Notes: generated by a model from the sequence alone, not told the origin. Shown: positions 7,564 through 16,675, numbered from the stretch's first letter. The stretch: DNA of 64,000 bases from JBBATK01 sp046297095 (GCA_046297095.1 JBKCNS010000040.1:62001-126000), one strand, 5' to 3'. Program-made: numbers and translations.

Positions 7564-10071
7564 TTATTCGTCGCGCCAATCGGAAACACGCATCACAAAT
7601 CGGTCCGCTTCATCTTTGGCCGTTTCTTGATCGTTCGCTTCTGCAATCACGGTGAACTCACCTTTCTCTTTATCAGGAACCAAAAGCACCGACGTATCAT
7701 TTTCATCATTGAAGATTTTTACGCCGTCGATCAAATCTCTGCGCATGTCGGCACTGAACTCCATGGCACGACGCATCACATGTCCCTTTGCATCCCACGG
7801 ACATGGTATTGAAACTCGAGCCTGATGTCTCTTTGGTAAGGATTGATCAAGCTCCGCCAGCACATATCCCGTTCGAGCAAGCATTTCCAGAATCTTAGAA
7901 ATGGAGTACAACGCGTCTGATGCAAACATGTACTCGGTAAAGATGAAGCCGCCGCGCGTGCCTCCCACAAATGCGATGTCGCCGGCGCGTGTTGCTTCCA
8001 TCATTGCAGCATGCGAGTTTTTTATTCGTACTACTTGTACCCCATACTTTGCGGCCACACGCTCGATCTCTTGCGTGGCTTCCACCGGGACAGCGATACG
8101 ATACGGCGCTAAGTGTTGGTGCGTTTCCAAGAAGAGCTTGGTCACCACCGTTACAAGTCTCATCGACGAAAACCAATATCCACGTTCATCGATAAGCGCA
8201 ACTCTTTCGGCACCGGGATCAATCTTAAATCCAACTTGATAACCCAGTGAACGCATCACGCCTGAAACTTCATCTTGGTTGACCGGATCGTAGGTATTCA
8301 TCGAGGCCTTCACCGCATCGATGTAGCTGTTCATAGCCAGCACATTGCAGTTCAAGCGCCCCAGAATGTACGGAAACACAGAGCTGGCCGAACCATAGCT
8401 GTAGTCTACAAGAAGCTTGTAATTGCGGTTACGAATCAGCTCTACATCAAGTTTCTCCACATAGCCGTTGATGTAGTTCTCCATTTGACGCTCCGGAAAG
8501 GTTAGGCTGCCCACCTTCTCTTGAGGCGCTCTTTTGATATCCTCGCCGAAGAAAAACCGCTCTACTTTCTTTGTAAGATCCAAGGTGATATCACGGCCAT
8601 CGCTGGCAAAGAGAATGATGTCACTTTTGTGTGGGTTGTTGATAGATTTTCGAACATGAAAGCCCGCCTGAATGGCGCCGTTACGAGTGTACTGACGGGT
8701 TTGCGGAATGGGCGAGGTTTGCAAATCCACCACGTTGGTTCCTACGGACATCAATCCCGTAACGATGGAGCGTTTCATCATGCGAGATGTTGGATCGGAG
8801 TCTCGCGATGCTACTACCGATACTCCCATACCAAGTGCATTGCCAAGTGAAGCTCCCAAGCGCGCGCCAAACTCCGGGTTCATTTCTACATTAGAGATGC
8901 CTGTAATACGCGCATCCGTAAACAGTTCTCTCATCCATTTTTCTTCTTGTACCAGCGAGTGAGAAAGCCGCGCATAAGGCTCCACCACTTTGTTGTTCCA
9001 CAGTTTAATATTCGAGCGCAGCTCGGCATGATTACCAATTGAGCAATGCTCGGCAATGAAGACGTTCTCCTCGATTGTAACATGCTCTCCAATGGTTGTG
9101 TTGTTGCACACCACATCGTGTGAAACGTCAGCGTGACTTCCTACCGTCACATTATCCCAGATCACCGCCGAATCAATATTCGCTGCGGAGTCTACGGTTA
9201 CATTATTTCCGAGAATTGAATTGCTCACCACAGCGTGATCGCCAATGCGGCAATTGTCTCCAAGCACTACGAATCCATTGAGCTTTGCTGTTGGTGATAC
9301 TGTTGTACCTCTGCCCATAGTAACAGAGCCGCTGCGATCTCCTGGAATGGATATCTGAACTTTCTGCTCAAGAACATCCTGCACTGCCCTTTGGTACTCG
9401 TTAAGGTTGCCAATATCTCGCCAATATCCTTTGGCAACATATCCGTAGAGAGGTAGTCCTTTTTCCAACATCAAAGGAAACAGATCTTTGCTGAAGTCGA
9501 ATTCGCGGCGGTACGGTATAAGGTCCAGAGCTTCCGGTTCGAAAATGTAAATGCCGGTATTTATGGTGTCGCTGAACACCTCTCCCCACGAGGGCTTCTC
9601 CAGAAAGCGTTCAATACGGCCGTCCGGTTTTGTAAGAACGATTCCATACGCGAGTGGGTTTGGTACCTCGGTGAGTAGAATCGTAGCCATGGCTTTTTTC
9701 TCTTCGTGATACGCTATGGCTTTGGCTAAATCAAAATCCGTAAGGACGTCACCGCTGATGATAATAAAGCGCGTGCGCAAATGCTCGGCAGCATTGCGTA
9801 CAGCTCCGGCAGTACCGAAATCTGCGGCTGCCAATACATACTCCATCGAGATTCCAAAGTCCTCTCCCGAACCGAAGTATCCGGTGATATGATCCGGTTG
9901 GTAATACAGGACGGAAAGGACGTCGTTGATACCGTGAGTCCGCAACAGATTCACGATGTGTTCCATGAGCGGTCTGTTCGCAAGAGGCACCATGGGCTTG
10001 GGAACGCTTACCGTGAGTGGGCGCAAACGCGTGCCGAATCCGCCGGCCATTATTACTGCTTTGGTGGTCAT
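7564..10071 (-). CDS. Sugar-nucleotide pyrophosphorylase fused to a degenerate phosphomannomutase-like domain
   Basis: The 835-residue protein has three parts. Residues 1-235 are a nucleotidyltransferase with the signature MAGGFGTRLRPLT, as in mannose-1-phosphate guanylyltransferases and glucose-1-phosphate uridylyl/thymidylyltransferases. Residues about 250-365 are left-handed beta-helix hexapeptide repeats. Residues about 385-835 have the alpha-D-phosphohexomutase fold. In the last part the catalytic serine loop is replaced by INNPHKSD (near 480), the metal loop DGDxDR reads DPGAER (near 617), and the sugar loop GExSGH reads GGTRGGFI (near 702). The transferase probably makes GDP-mannose or a related nucleotide sugar for envelope glycans, while the mutase part is probably inactive and structural or regulatory. 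This fusion type is known in other bacteria; the substrate is not decided by sequence. Confidence 0.85.
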   Translation of the reverse strand: MTTKAVIMAGGFGTRLRPLTVSVPKPMVPLANRPLMEHIVNLLRTHGINDVLSVLYYQPDHITGYFGSGEDFGISMEYVLAAADFGTAGAVRNAAEHLRTRFIIISGDVLTDFDLAKAIAYHEEKKAMATILLTEVPNPLAYGIVLTKPDGRIERFLEKPSWGEVFSDTINTGIYIFEPEALDLIPYRREFDFSKDLFPLMLEKGLPLYGYVAKGYWRDIGNLNEYQRAVQDVLEQKVQISIPGDRSGSVTMGRGTTVSPTAKLNGFVVLGDNCRIGDHAVVSNSILGNNVTVDSAANIDSAVIWDNVTVGSHADVSHDVVCNNTTIGEHVTIEENVFIAEHCSIGNHAELRSNIKLWNNKVVEPYARLSHSLVQEEKWMRELFTDARITGISNVEMNPEFGARLGASLGNALGMGVSVVASRDSDPTSRMMKRSIVTGLMSVGTNVVDLQTSPIPQTRQYTRNGAIQAGFHVRKSINNPHKSDIILFASDGRDITLDLTKKVERFFFGEDIKRAPQEKVGSLTFPERQMENYINGYVEKLDVELIRNRNYKLLVDYSYGSASSVFPYILGRLNCNVLAMNSYIDAVKASMNTYDPVNQDEVSGVMRSLGYQVGFKIDPGAERVALIDERGYWFSSMRLVTVVTKLFLETHQHLAPYRIAVPVEATQEIERVAAKYGVQVVRIKNSHAAMMEATRAGDIAFVGGTRGGFIFTEYMFASDALYSISKILEMLARTGYVLAELDQSLPKRHQARVSIPCPWDAKGHVMRRAMEFSADMRRDLIDGVKIFNDENDTSVLLVPDKEKGEFTVIAEANDQETAKDEADRFVMRVSDWRDE

Positions 10072-10245
10072 TGTGGTATCTCGTGATAGTGGTACTACTC
10101 ATACCTTCTGTGGCGTAAAATAGAGCCGAATTGCCACGTGAAATACACAAAAAATGTGCTGGAATATTCATTTTCCGGAAAATCAACCGCGACAATGAAT
10201 AGCGGAGTAATGATGCGGTAACATTCACTCCGGTAGCAGTTTATA

Positions 10246-10277
10246 TTTCCCATTTTGGCTCCCCTATCGTATCTTTG
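10246..10277 (+). promoter_or_regulatory. Bacteroidota-type promoter for the lipoprotein pair
   Basis: TTTC (10246-10249) is followed after 20 bases by TATCTTTG (10270-10277), matching TAnnTTTG exactly and the -33 box with one mismatch. The first start codon of the operon is 45 bases downstream. Confidence 0.55.
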
Positions 10278-10322
10278 CCCGCATTGATAGTGCTATGTAC
10301 CATTAACAGAAAGGGGATAAGG

Positions 10323-10670
10323 ATGTCGAACACAAGCATTCTCAAATCCTTCGGTGTGGGATTGAGCGCGGTGATCGCGATGACTACCATCGGATGTACC
10401 AAGATGATCCAGCCCGACCAACTCTCGGAATTACGGGCACTTCGTGCTCGCGAAGTGCAATTGAACAAGTCAATTGCCGACAATGAAGCGTTAAAATCAA
10501 AACTTCAGCGCGAACTTTCCTCGCGTCAGCAGGAAACTAAGCAGTGCAACGATCGCCGTTCCTTTGTGATGGCAAAGTTGAGCAGCTTCCCTGCTACCAT
10601 GGGAGAGCCCCTGCCGGAAGCACCGCCGCCTCCGCCGGAGCCGGAGAAAAAGTCCAAGAAGAAGAAGTAA
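10323..10670 (+). CDS. Small coiled-coil lipoprotein, unknown function
   Basis: I do not recognise the family. The 115-residue product starts at the ATG at 10323 and has a lipoprotein-like signal ending in MTTIGC (Cys25). Residues about 33-75 are predicted helical with heptads (LSELRALRAREVQLNKS and onward). Then comes a segment with one cysteine (KQCNDRR), a proline-rich stretch (PPPPPEPEKK) and a lysine-rich end. It lies 31 bases before a second lipoprotein gene with similar elements (a heptad region containing KKCNDD), so the two probably work together at the envelope. A frame from 10275 without a signal peptide was rejected. Confidence 0.7.
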   Translation: MSNTSILKSFGVGLSAVIAMTTIGCTKMIQPDQLSELRALRAREVQLNKSIADNEALKSKLQRELSSRQQETKQCNDRRSFVMAKLSSFPATMGEPLPEAPPPPPEPEKKSKKKK

Positions 10671-10701
10671 TCATTCATTTGCAAACAATCAGGAAACCAT
10701 T

Positions 10702-11586
10702 ATGAAAAACATAATTCTCTCTGCAGTTGCAAGTGTTATGATGCTCTCACTTGTAAGCTGTGGTTCAAGCAAAGTAGTTCCCGCGCCGGAGTCCAAACTG
10801 GATAGCTTGCTCACATTCGATGAAGCAAACTTGCGTTTGGCTGACTGGCGTATTCGTGTTGGCAATCTGGCCAAGCGCGACTCACTTCTTCAAGCGGACG
10901 TTCGTTCACTGGAAGAGAAGATTGAGGCAGAAAAGAATGCAGTTAAGAAATGTAACGACGACATCTACGCATTGGTTAAATCCAACGAGCAAGGTGTACG
11001 CGATTATATGGAGCGTGTAGGCAAGCTGGAAGGTCGTATCCGTGAGATGCGTGGCCTTGACGACGATGCCTTTGAGCTTCGCAAGAACGAAGTGTATGAT
11101 TTGGCTAAAGAATGGAATGCCATTCGTGTTATCGAAGCTTCGGTGCTACCCGATGTATACGATCGCGTTGTTCGTGCTCGCGCAGACATCGCTTCCCTGC
11201 TGGAAAGAAAGCCGGTAAAGAAGAGCAAGAACTACACGGTTCGCTCATGGGAAAAGTATCGCGACTGTTTGTGGAACATTGCCGGTCAGTCCGACATCTA
11301 CAACGATCCCTTCCAATGGGTGAAGCTGTGGCAAGGCAATTCAAATATCATCCGTAACCCCGACATCATTCGTCAGGGTATGGAGATTACTGTTCCTCCT
11401 CCCGGTCCGAAGACAACCGATGAGCAGAAGGCAGAGCGTATGTACTGGAGAAAGAAGCGCGCCGCGCAAGCAGCTGAGCTGAAAGTTCCGGAAACACCTG
11501 CTCCCGCAGTTGCACCGACGAATCCGGTTCCGCCCCCGTCTCCTGCAAAGAAGATGGATGAAAAAGGCGAGAAGAAGGGCAACTAA
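10702..11586 (+). CDS. Lipoprotein with coiled coil and LysM-like domain
   Basis: The 294-residue product has a lipoprotein signal MKNIILSAVASVMMLSLVSC (Cys20), a long helical region (about 30-170), and then a LysM-like module near 175-235: YTVRSWEKYRDCLWNIAGQ, YNDPFQWVKLW and an IIRQGMEITVP ending. This follows the longer LysM pattern in which YTV...LW.IA is followed by a W.KLW.gN segment and a P-G-x-x-ItVP close, here with arginine-tryptophan in place of the usual glycine-aspartate. LysM modules bind peptidoglycan, so an outer-membrane-to-wall link is plausible. The C-terminus is Pro/Ala-rich and ends in a lysine-rich tail. Function is unknown. Confidence 0.75.
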   Translation: MKNIILSAVASVMMLSLVSCGSSKVVPAPESKLDSLLTFDEANLRLADWRIRVGNLAKRDSLLQADVRSLEEKIEAEKNAVKKCNDDIYALVKSNEQGVRDYMERVGKLEGRIREMRGLDDDAFELRKNEVYDLAKEWNAIRVIEASVLPDVYDRVVRARADIASLLERKPVKKSKNYTVRSWEKYRDCLWNIAGQSDIYNDPFQWVKLWQGNSNIIRNPDIIRQGMEITVPPPGPKTTDEQKAERMYWRKKRAAQAAELKVPETPAPAVAPTNPVPPPSPAKKMDEKGEKKGN

Positions 11587-11612
11587 TGGACATTTACCCA
11601 TAAGGTATTTTC

Positions 11613-11646
11613 AACCCCGCGGGACCTGGTCCCGTGGGGTTTTTTG
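11613..11646 (+). terminator. Rho-independent terminator after the lipoprotein pair
   Basis: An 11-bp stem ACCCCGCGGGA / TCCCGTGGGGT (one G-T pair) with a 5-base loop is followed by T6. It ends the operon 27 bases after the stop codon. Confidence 0.9.
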
Positions 11647-11701
11647 TACCCGATGTTTTTGTATCATCTACTATCATTCAACCGCACCAACTGCTACGCG
11701 C

Positions 11702-12748
11702 ATGACCGAAAAAAAAATAAAGATCGGTGATATTGATCCACTCATTCTGTTGGGATCCAACGATTCCCTTTTGCAGTATGTAGAGAGCCGCTTCGATTCG
11801 GCTATTTCGCTGCGGAACAACATTATTACCATTCGCGGCACGGAAAAAGATGTGAAGGACGTGGGAACCGTGTTCGACGAAATGCTCTATGTAGCAAAGC
11901 GAAAAGGCGCATTGGATCTAACCACCGTGGCAGACATCGTGAATCTTGTGGTACGAACGCCCTCGGGCGCAACAGCAGAGTCAGAGAAGGAGCATGAGCC
12001 GGGAAATGATAATGTCATTCTGTGGGGTCGTAAAGAGCCCATTCGTGCTCGTACACCGCGCCAGATCCAGTATCTGCGCATGATGCAGAGTAGTGACTTG
12101 GTCTTTGCAATAGGTCCGGCCGGAACCGGTAAAACGTATATGGCAGTGGCAATGGCACTTGCTGCCTTGCGCAATAATGAAGTCAGTAAGATCGTGCTCT
12201 CCAGGCCGGCAGTAGAGGCCGGTGAGTCCTTAGGTTTTTTACCCGGTGATTTGTTCGACAAAGTTCATCCCTATCTGCGCCCACTGCTCGATGCGGTAGC
12301 AGACATGCTCACACCGGAAAAACTTCGTTCGTTGCAGGAGAAGAACGTCATAGAGATCATCCCCCTTGCGTACATGCGAGGGCGAACGCTCAATCATTCG
12401 TTTATCATTCTTGACGAAGCGCAAAACACCACGCCAACGCAAATGAAAATGTTTCTCACCCGTATGGGCTTCGGTTCAAAGGCTATTGTGACCGGCGATG
12501 TTACACAAATCGATTTAGGCAGCAAGCAGCCTTCAGGACTGATAGAAGTGCGAAAGATACTCTCTAATGTACCCGGGATCTCGTTTGTGGAGTTTGAAAA
12601 ATCGGATGTGATTCGACATCGATTGGTGGCCGATATCATCGACGCGTACGAACGTGAAGCGTTGCAACGCACACAGGACGATCGCCGTGTTCAGCAGGTA
12701 TCGAATGCCTCCGACGAGTCAACAGAGCAGCAGCCCCAAGCATCATGA
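11702..12748 (+). CDS. PhoH-family ATPase
   Basis: The 348-residue protein starts at the ATG at 11702; an earlier in-frame start at 11510 would cross the terminator and the upstream gene. An N-terminal KH-like region (about 1-95) precedes the ATPase, with Walker A GPAGTGKTYMAVAMAL near residue 138 and Walker B FIILDEAQNT near 234, plus the sensor-like VTGDVTQIDL. PhoH proteins are linked to RNA metabolism, often next to the RNase ybeY. Here the partner is instead cdaA, whose ATG overlaps the phoH stop by 4 bases. The C-terminal tail is Gln/Ser-rich. Confidence 0.93.
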   Translation: MTEKKIKIGDIDPLILLGSNDSLLQYVESRFDSAISLRNNIITIRGTEKDVKDVGTVFDEMLYVAKRKGALDLTTVADIVNLVVRTPSGATAESEKEHEPGNDNVILWGRKEPIRARTPRQIQYLRMMQSSDLVFAIGPAGTGKTYMAVAMALAALRNNEVSKIVLSRPAVEAGESLGFLPGDLFDKVHPYLRPLLDAVADMLTPEKLRSLQEKNVIEIIPLAYMRGRTLNHSFIILDEAQNTTPTQMKMFLTRMGFGSKAIVTGDVTQIDLGSKQPSGLIEVRKILSNVPGISFVEFEKSDVIRHRLVADIIDAYEREALQRTQDDRRVQQVSNASDESTEQQPQAS

Positions 12749-13563
12749 TCGAACTTTTTCACATAGGATTTTTGACAATCACGCTTGTTGACATTCTCGA
12801 CATAGCGCTGTCGGCCTTTGTGTTGTATTGGGTGTATCGCGCACTTCGAGGCACGGTAGCAATTCAGATTCTTATCGGTCTTGTAGTGTTGATTGCCATT
12901 TCGTTTGTAGTGAACAGCGCAAACATGAAAGCGCTTAGCTGGATGGTGAATGCTATAACCGGTATTTGGCTACTGGCATTTATCGTGCTGTTTCAACCGG
13001 AGCTTCGCCGATTACTTACGGCGCTCACCCGAACCAGACTGTTTCGTCTGTTCGTGCGGTCGTCGCTGAATCAAACTATCGATGAAGTGATCGACGCAGT
13101 CCGAGAGTTCAGCGAAAAACACGTTGGTGCACTCATAGTTTTTTCCAAACTGACAAACATTCGCACGGCTGTAGAGTCCGGTATATCCTTGCAGGCTGTT
13201 GTGTCTACGGAGTTGCTGACGTCGATTTTCAACGTACGTAGTCCGCTGCACGACGGTGCGGTGATTCTGGATGGGCAAATTGTGGTGGCCGCCCGGTGTA
13301 TTCTTCCCTTGAGCAATACGATGAAACTGGGTACAAGGAATTTGGGTACACGACACCGAGCTGCATTGGGATTGAGTGAAGTAGCGGATGTTGTGGTTCT
13401 CGTTGTTTCGGAAGAAACGGGAGTTATTTCTGTGGCTGTAGATGGAGATATGCAGACAGAGATTCCTATCTCGAATTTACGCGCAGTTTTGGCTTCGCAC
13501 CTTTCCGTTCGAACCACTGTGGGTGTTGCAATTCAGGAATTGAAAAAAGAAGATACCATGTAA
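12745..13563 (+). CDS. cdaA: Diadenylate cyclase (c-di-AMP synthase), CdaA type
   Basis: The enzyme condenses two ATP into c-di-AMP. The 272-residue protein has about three N-terminal membrane helices (roughly residues 5-90) and then the DisA_N catalytic domain with the paired motifs LHDGAVIL (about 168-175) and GTRHRAALG (about 201-209). This layout is CdaA/YbbP rather than DisA or CdaS. The usual CdaA partners ybbR (cdaR) and glmM are not present in the next genes. The ATG overlaps the phoH stop in an ATGA, so the two should be translated together. Confidence 0.95.
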   Translation: MIELFHIGFLTITLVDILDIALSAFVLYWVYRALRGTVAIQILIGLVVLIAISFVVNSANMKALSWMVNAITGIWLLAFIVLFQPELRRLLTALTRTRLFRLFVRSSLNQTIDEVIDAVREFSEKHVGALIVFSKLTNIRTAVESGISLQAVVSTELLTSIFNVRSPLHDGAVILDGQIVVAARCILPLSNTMKLGTRNLGTRHRAALGLSEVADVVVLVVSEETGVISVAVDGDMQTEIPISNLRAVLASHLSVRTTVGVAIQELKKEDTM

Positions 13564-13671
13564 TCGTTACCCCACTCGGAGCACACGAGTTCTTGTTCTC
13601 CTGCGCATAATACCGATACTCAACTTGTTCACTACCGTATACCTATATATCAGAACTTTCGAGCTTTAGCC

Positions 13672-14355
13672 ATGAAAAAATCGACGTCGCAAGCACTACC
13701 AACAGACACCACGAAGGAGGAGCTGATGGCGGTACTGCGAACAAAAGGCATACGTGATGAGCGAGTACTCAAGGCTTTAAGCAGTGTACCCCGCGAAAAG
13801 TTTGTTCCCGCGATTTTTGTTCGTAAAGCATACAACGACGTTGCTCTTCCTATTGGTCAGGACCAAACTATCTCACAGCCCTACACCGTGGCCTTTATGA
13901 CCCAGGAACTCAATGTGGAGCCCGGCTGTAAAATTCTTGAAATAGGAACAGGAAGCGGTTATCAAGCCGCCGTTCTTGCAACCATGGGTGCAGAGGTTGT
14001 GAGTATAGAGCGTCAGCCCGAACTCTATCGCCGTACCTCTCCCCTACTTGCATCGTTGCACCTCCCTATTACCTGTATTCTAGGCGATGGCACACTCGGA
14101 TGCGCTGAACGGGCCCCGTACGATCGCATCATCGTTACAGCAGGTGCTCCTGATCTGCCGCAACATCTGCTTCATCAGCTACGTATTGGGGGACGTCTTA
14201 TAGCACCTGTTGGAGGAAGTACTCAACAACGTATGGTGATAGTGGATAGGCTTGGTGAGTCCGAGTATGACGAGCGCACATCGAAGGAATATTTCTCGTT
14301 CGTGCCCCTGATTGGCGAAGACGGCTGGTCCGATCGCAGTGGGAGCAAGCAATGA
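13672..14355 (+). CDS. pcm: Protein-L-isoaspartate O-methyltransferase
   Basis: The enzyme uses S-adenosylmethionine to start repair of isoaspartyl residues in aged proteins. The 227-residue product carries the family hallmarks: VPREKFVP, ALPIGQDQTISQPYTVAFM (the isoaspartate-contacting loop), the SAM motif ILEIGTGSGYQAAVLA and the conserved DRIIVTAGAP. pcm and surE are classic neighbours in many bacteria, and here they are separated only by miaA in a 4-base-overlapping operon. Confidence 0.95.
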   Translation: MKKSTSQALPTDTTKEELMAVLRTKGIRDERVLKALSSVPREKFVPAIFVRKAYNDVALPIGQDQTISQPYTVAFMTQELNVEPGCKILEIGTGSGYQAAVLATMGAEVVSIERQPELYRRTSPLLASLHLPITCILGDGTLGCAERAPYDRIIVTAGAPDLPQHLLHQLRIGGRLIAPVGGSTQQRMVIVDRLGESEYDERTSKEYFSFVPLIGEDGWSDRSGSKQ

Positions 14356-15338
14356 GCACTATACATGAAGCCGTGAGCATTGGTGGGAGCTCAACTCCTG
14401 TTATTGCTTTGTACGGACCTACTGCATCAGGAAAGACTGCTTTGGCTATAGAGCTAGCCCGAGCTCTGGGAGGAAACGTCGTATCGGCAGACTCACGGTT
14501 GGTGTTTCGCGGACTTGATATTGGTACCGCTAAGCCTACGGCGGATGAGCGCTCGCGTGTGAGGCATTACGGCATAGATATTTGCGAGCCCGGGGAATCT
14601 TTTAGCACCGGCGCGTACAGGCGATATGCAGATGGCATTCTCTCTTATCTGAACGCCACACAGACCCCGGCAGTTATTGCCGGTGGAACGGGATTGTATA
14701 TAAAATCTTTGGTGCAGAATTTTCTCAGTGAGGATGACGTTGTTGATTCCGCAGGCGCAGAAGACATTCGCCATGAGATTCACATGCAGCGCGAATCCGG
14801 CCACGCCGATGTGCTCTACGAAGAGCTTGAGCGCGTTGATCCCGTTTCCGCAGCCAGGTATAGCGATCGAAATCCCCGAAGGGTGGATCGCGCACTTATG
14901 TATTACAGACTACATGGTGTGCCTCTGTCCGATGCACAGAGCATGAAGGTGTTTCCGGCTCATTCGAACATTCAATTGTTTGTACTGCAGGTAGACACCC
15001 ATGAGCTGAACGCGCGCATTGAGCAACGCGTGGTTCACATGTGGGAGTGTGGTTTTGAAGTAGAAGTTCGCAACCTGCTTCACTCCGGTCTATCGCCTTC
15101 TACACAAAGCTTGGCAACGGTTGGATACAGGGAAATGATTGCTTATATCAACGGCGATCTGACGAAAGCTCAAGCGCAACAAGCTATGGTGATTTCAACC
15201 AGGCAATACGCGAAGCGGCAGCGCACGTGGGCTCGGCATCAATTCCACGACGCAATCACTGTGCAAGGTACCACGCACACCATGGCAGAGCACATCATGA
15301 GCAACATTCAGCAATTACAATCAACGAGGACACCGTGA
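14352..15338 (+). CDS. miaA: tRNA dimethylallyltransferase
   Basis: The enzyme adds dimethylallyl to A37 of tRNAs that read codons starting with U. At 328 residues it has the P-loop GPTASGKTALAIELA, the DSRLVFRGLDIGTAKP segment (here with R-L-V-F where Q-v-Y is usual), the substrate loop GGTGLYIKSL, and the C-terminal RQYAKRQRTW motif. The start overlaps the pcm stop (ATGA) and the stop overlaps the surE GTG start. tRNA-Leu(UAA) at 58374, whose position 37 is A, would be a substrate by family rules. Confidence 0.95.
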   Translation: MSTIHEAVSIGGSSTPVIALYGPTASGKTALAIELARALGGNVVSADSRLVFRGLDIGTAKPTADERSRVRHYGIDICEPGESFSTGAYRRYADGILSYLNATQTPAVIAGGTGLYIKSLVQNFLSEDDVVDSAGAEDIRHEIHMQRESGHADVLYEELERVDPVSAARYSDRNPRRVDRALMYYRLHGVPLSDAQSMKVFPAHSNIQLFVLQVDTHELNARIEQRVVHMWECGFEVEVRNLLHSGLSPSTQSLATVGYREMIAYINGDLTKAQAQQAMVISTRQYAKRQRTWARHQFHDAITVQGTTHTMAEHIMSNIQQLQSTRTP

Positions 15339-16096
15339 ATATTCTGGTAACAAACGACGATGGTATAGACTCCCCGGGCATTTATGCTTTGGCCCAAGCC
15401 CTGCGTGATGTGGGTAATGTGGTGGTAGTTGCTCCCGATCGTCAACAAAGCGCAGTTGGTCACGCCCTTACGGTGAACAGCCCACTGCGTGCTACACCTT
15501 TTCATCGTAACGATGAGTTCTTCGGTCTGGCAGTAGACGGCACGCCGGCAGACTGCGTAAAGCTTGGCTTAAGTACCTTGATCAAGGAGCCAATCGATCT
15601 GATTGTAAGCGGTATCAACTTTGGGTACAACACCGCAATCAATGTGTTGTATTCCGGTACGGTATCTGCGGCCACCGAAGGTGTGATGCTCGGCATTCCT
15701 TCTATAGCCGTTTCGCTTGGAAGTTTCTCGTGGGAGGCCAATTGTGATTCTGCCGCGCAAACCGCACGGTATCTGGCCTCGCGATACTTTGAGCTGGAGA
15801 TTCCGGCCGGTACGGTACTGAATGTGAACGTTCCGGATTTGCCCGCCGATGCAATTCGTGGGCTCAAAGTAACAAAGCAAGGTCATGGCGAATGGATAGA
15901 CACCTACGAGCGTCGACTGGATCCCATGGGCAAAGAGTACTACTGGATCAAGGGCACGTATAGAAACTTAGACGGCGATTCGCTGAGCGATGATGTAGCT
16001 GTTGAAGAGGGATTCGTGGCGGTAACACCTATTACCTTTAAGCTCACCGATGCTCCCACCATGCGGAAGTTGTCCGGAAAACTGGAATCAATGTGA
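15335..16096 (+). CDS. surE: 5'-nucleotidase SurE
   Basis: SurE is a metal-dependent survival phosphatase acting on nucleoside monophosphates and related substrates. The GTG at 15335 gives NILVTNDDGIDSPG directly at the N-terminus, with the metal-binding NDDG, and overlaps the miaA stop as GTGA. Further motifs are VVAPDRQQSAVGHALT, DGTPADCVKLG and VSGINFGYN. The length of 253 residues is normal. An upstream in-frame extension inside miaA has no support. The gene converges on pgsA with a 9-base overlap. Confidence 0.95.
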   Translation: MNILVTNDDGIDSPGIYALAQALRDVGNVVVVAPDRQQSAVGHALTVNSPLRATPFHRNDEFFGLAVDGTPADCVKLGLSTLIKEPIDLIVSGINFGYNTAINVLYSGTVSAATEGVMLGIPSIAVSLGSFSWEANCDSAAQTARYLASRYFELEIPAGTVLNVNVPDLPADAIRGLKVTKQGHGEWIDTYERRLDPMGKEYYWIKGTYRNLDGDSLSDDVAVEEGFVAVTPITFKLTDAPTMRKLSGKLESM

Positions 16097-16675
16097 GCGC
16101 CGGGAGAACAAGTAATTGTTCTTCACAACATACTCCACGAAAGTTAGTACGGTGAATGCTGCGAGTAGCCAAAGAAGAACTACCGGTACTGCCGAAGCCA
16201 ATACATTCGTGGCCCACGCAGCCGCCACAGGAAACTCGGGCGTGCGGGCAATGCCGATCAATATCAACACAAGAAACACATAGATCATCTGTAGAGCAGT
16301 TTTCCATTTTGCACTTCGGCTGGTAACTATTGGTCTGCCCATATTTTCCGCATACACCCTAATGGCAGTGGTGGCTGCATCACGGGCGATGATCACAAGC
16401 ACCAACCATAGCGGCGCGATGTCCAGAAACACGAAGGAGAAAAACGCCGACAACACCAGAATCTTGTCTGCCAAGGGATCCAGGAAATTGCCCAGCTCCG
16501 ATTCCTCACTGAGCCTTCGAGCAATATATCCGTCGAGGAAATCCGTAAGTGCACCAAAGCCGAACAGCAGTATAGCCACACGTGTGTGAACCGGCTGGCC
16601 GGTGATGATGAAATAGAAAAATGCCGGTGCAATAAACACCCGCAATGAGGTTAATATGTTTGCCCAGGTTAACAA
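16088..16675 (-). CDS. pgsA: CDP-diacylglycerol-glycerol-3-phosphate 3-phosphatidyltransferase
   Basis: This integral membrane enzyme of phosphatidylglycerol synthesis has 195 residues and about five or six helices. It carries the CDP-alcohol phosphatidyltransferase signature DGYIARR...GNFLDPLADK, which fits D-G-x2-A-R-x8-G-x3-D-x3-D. The N-terminal TWANILTSLRVFIAP is typical of PgsA. It overlaps tpiA by 7 bases, so the two are co-transcribed. Confidence 0.92.
   Translation of the reverse strand: MLTWANILTSLRVFIAPAFFYFIITGQPVHTRVAILLFGFGALTDFLDGYIARRLSEESELGNFLDPLADKILVLSAFFSFVFLDIAPLWLVLVIIARDAATTAIRVYAENMGRPIVTSRSAKWKTALQMIYVFLVLILIGIARTPEFPVAAAWATNVLASAVPVVLLWLLAAFTVLTFVEYVVKNNYLFSRRSH

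Noticed and set aside
7627..9281. Several open frames opposite the pyrophosphorylase-mutase gene
   Set aside because: They are shadows of the 835-residue gene and have no start signals or family character.
11510..11701. N-terminal extension of PhoH
   Set aside because: It would begin inside the upstream lipoprotein gene and pass through a strong terminator.
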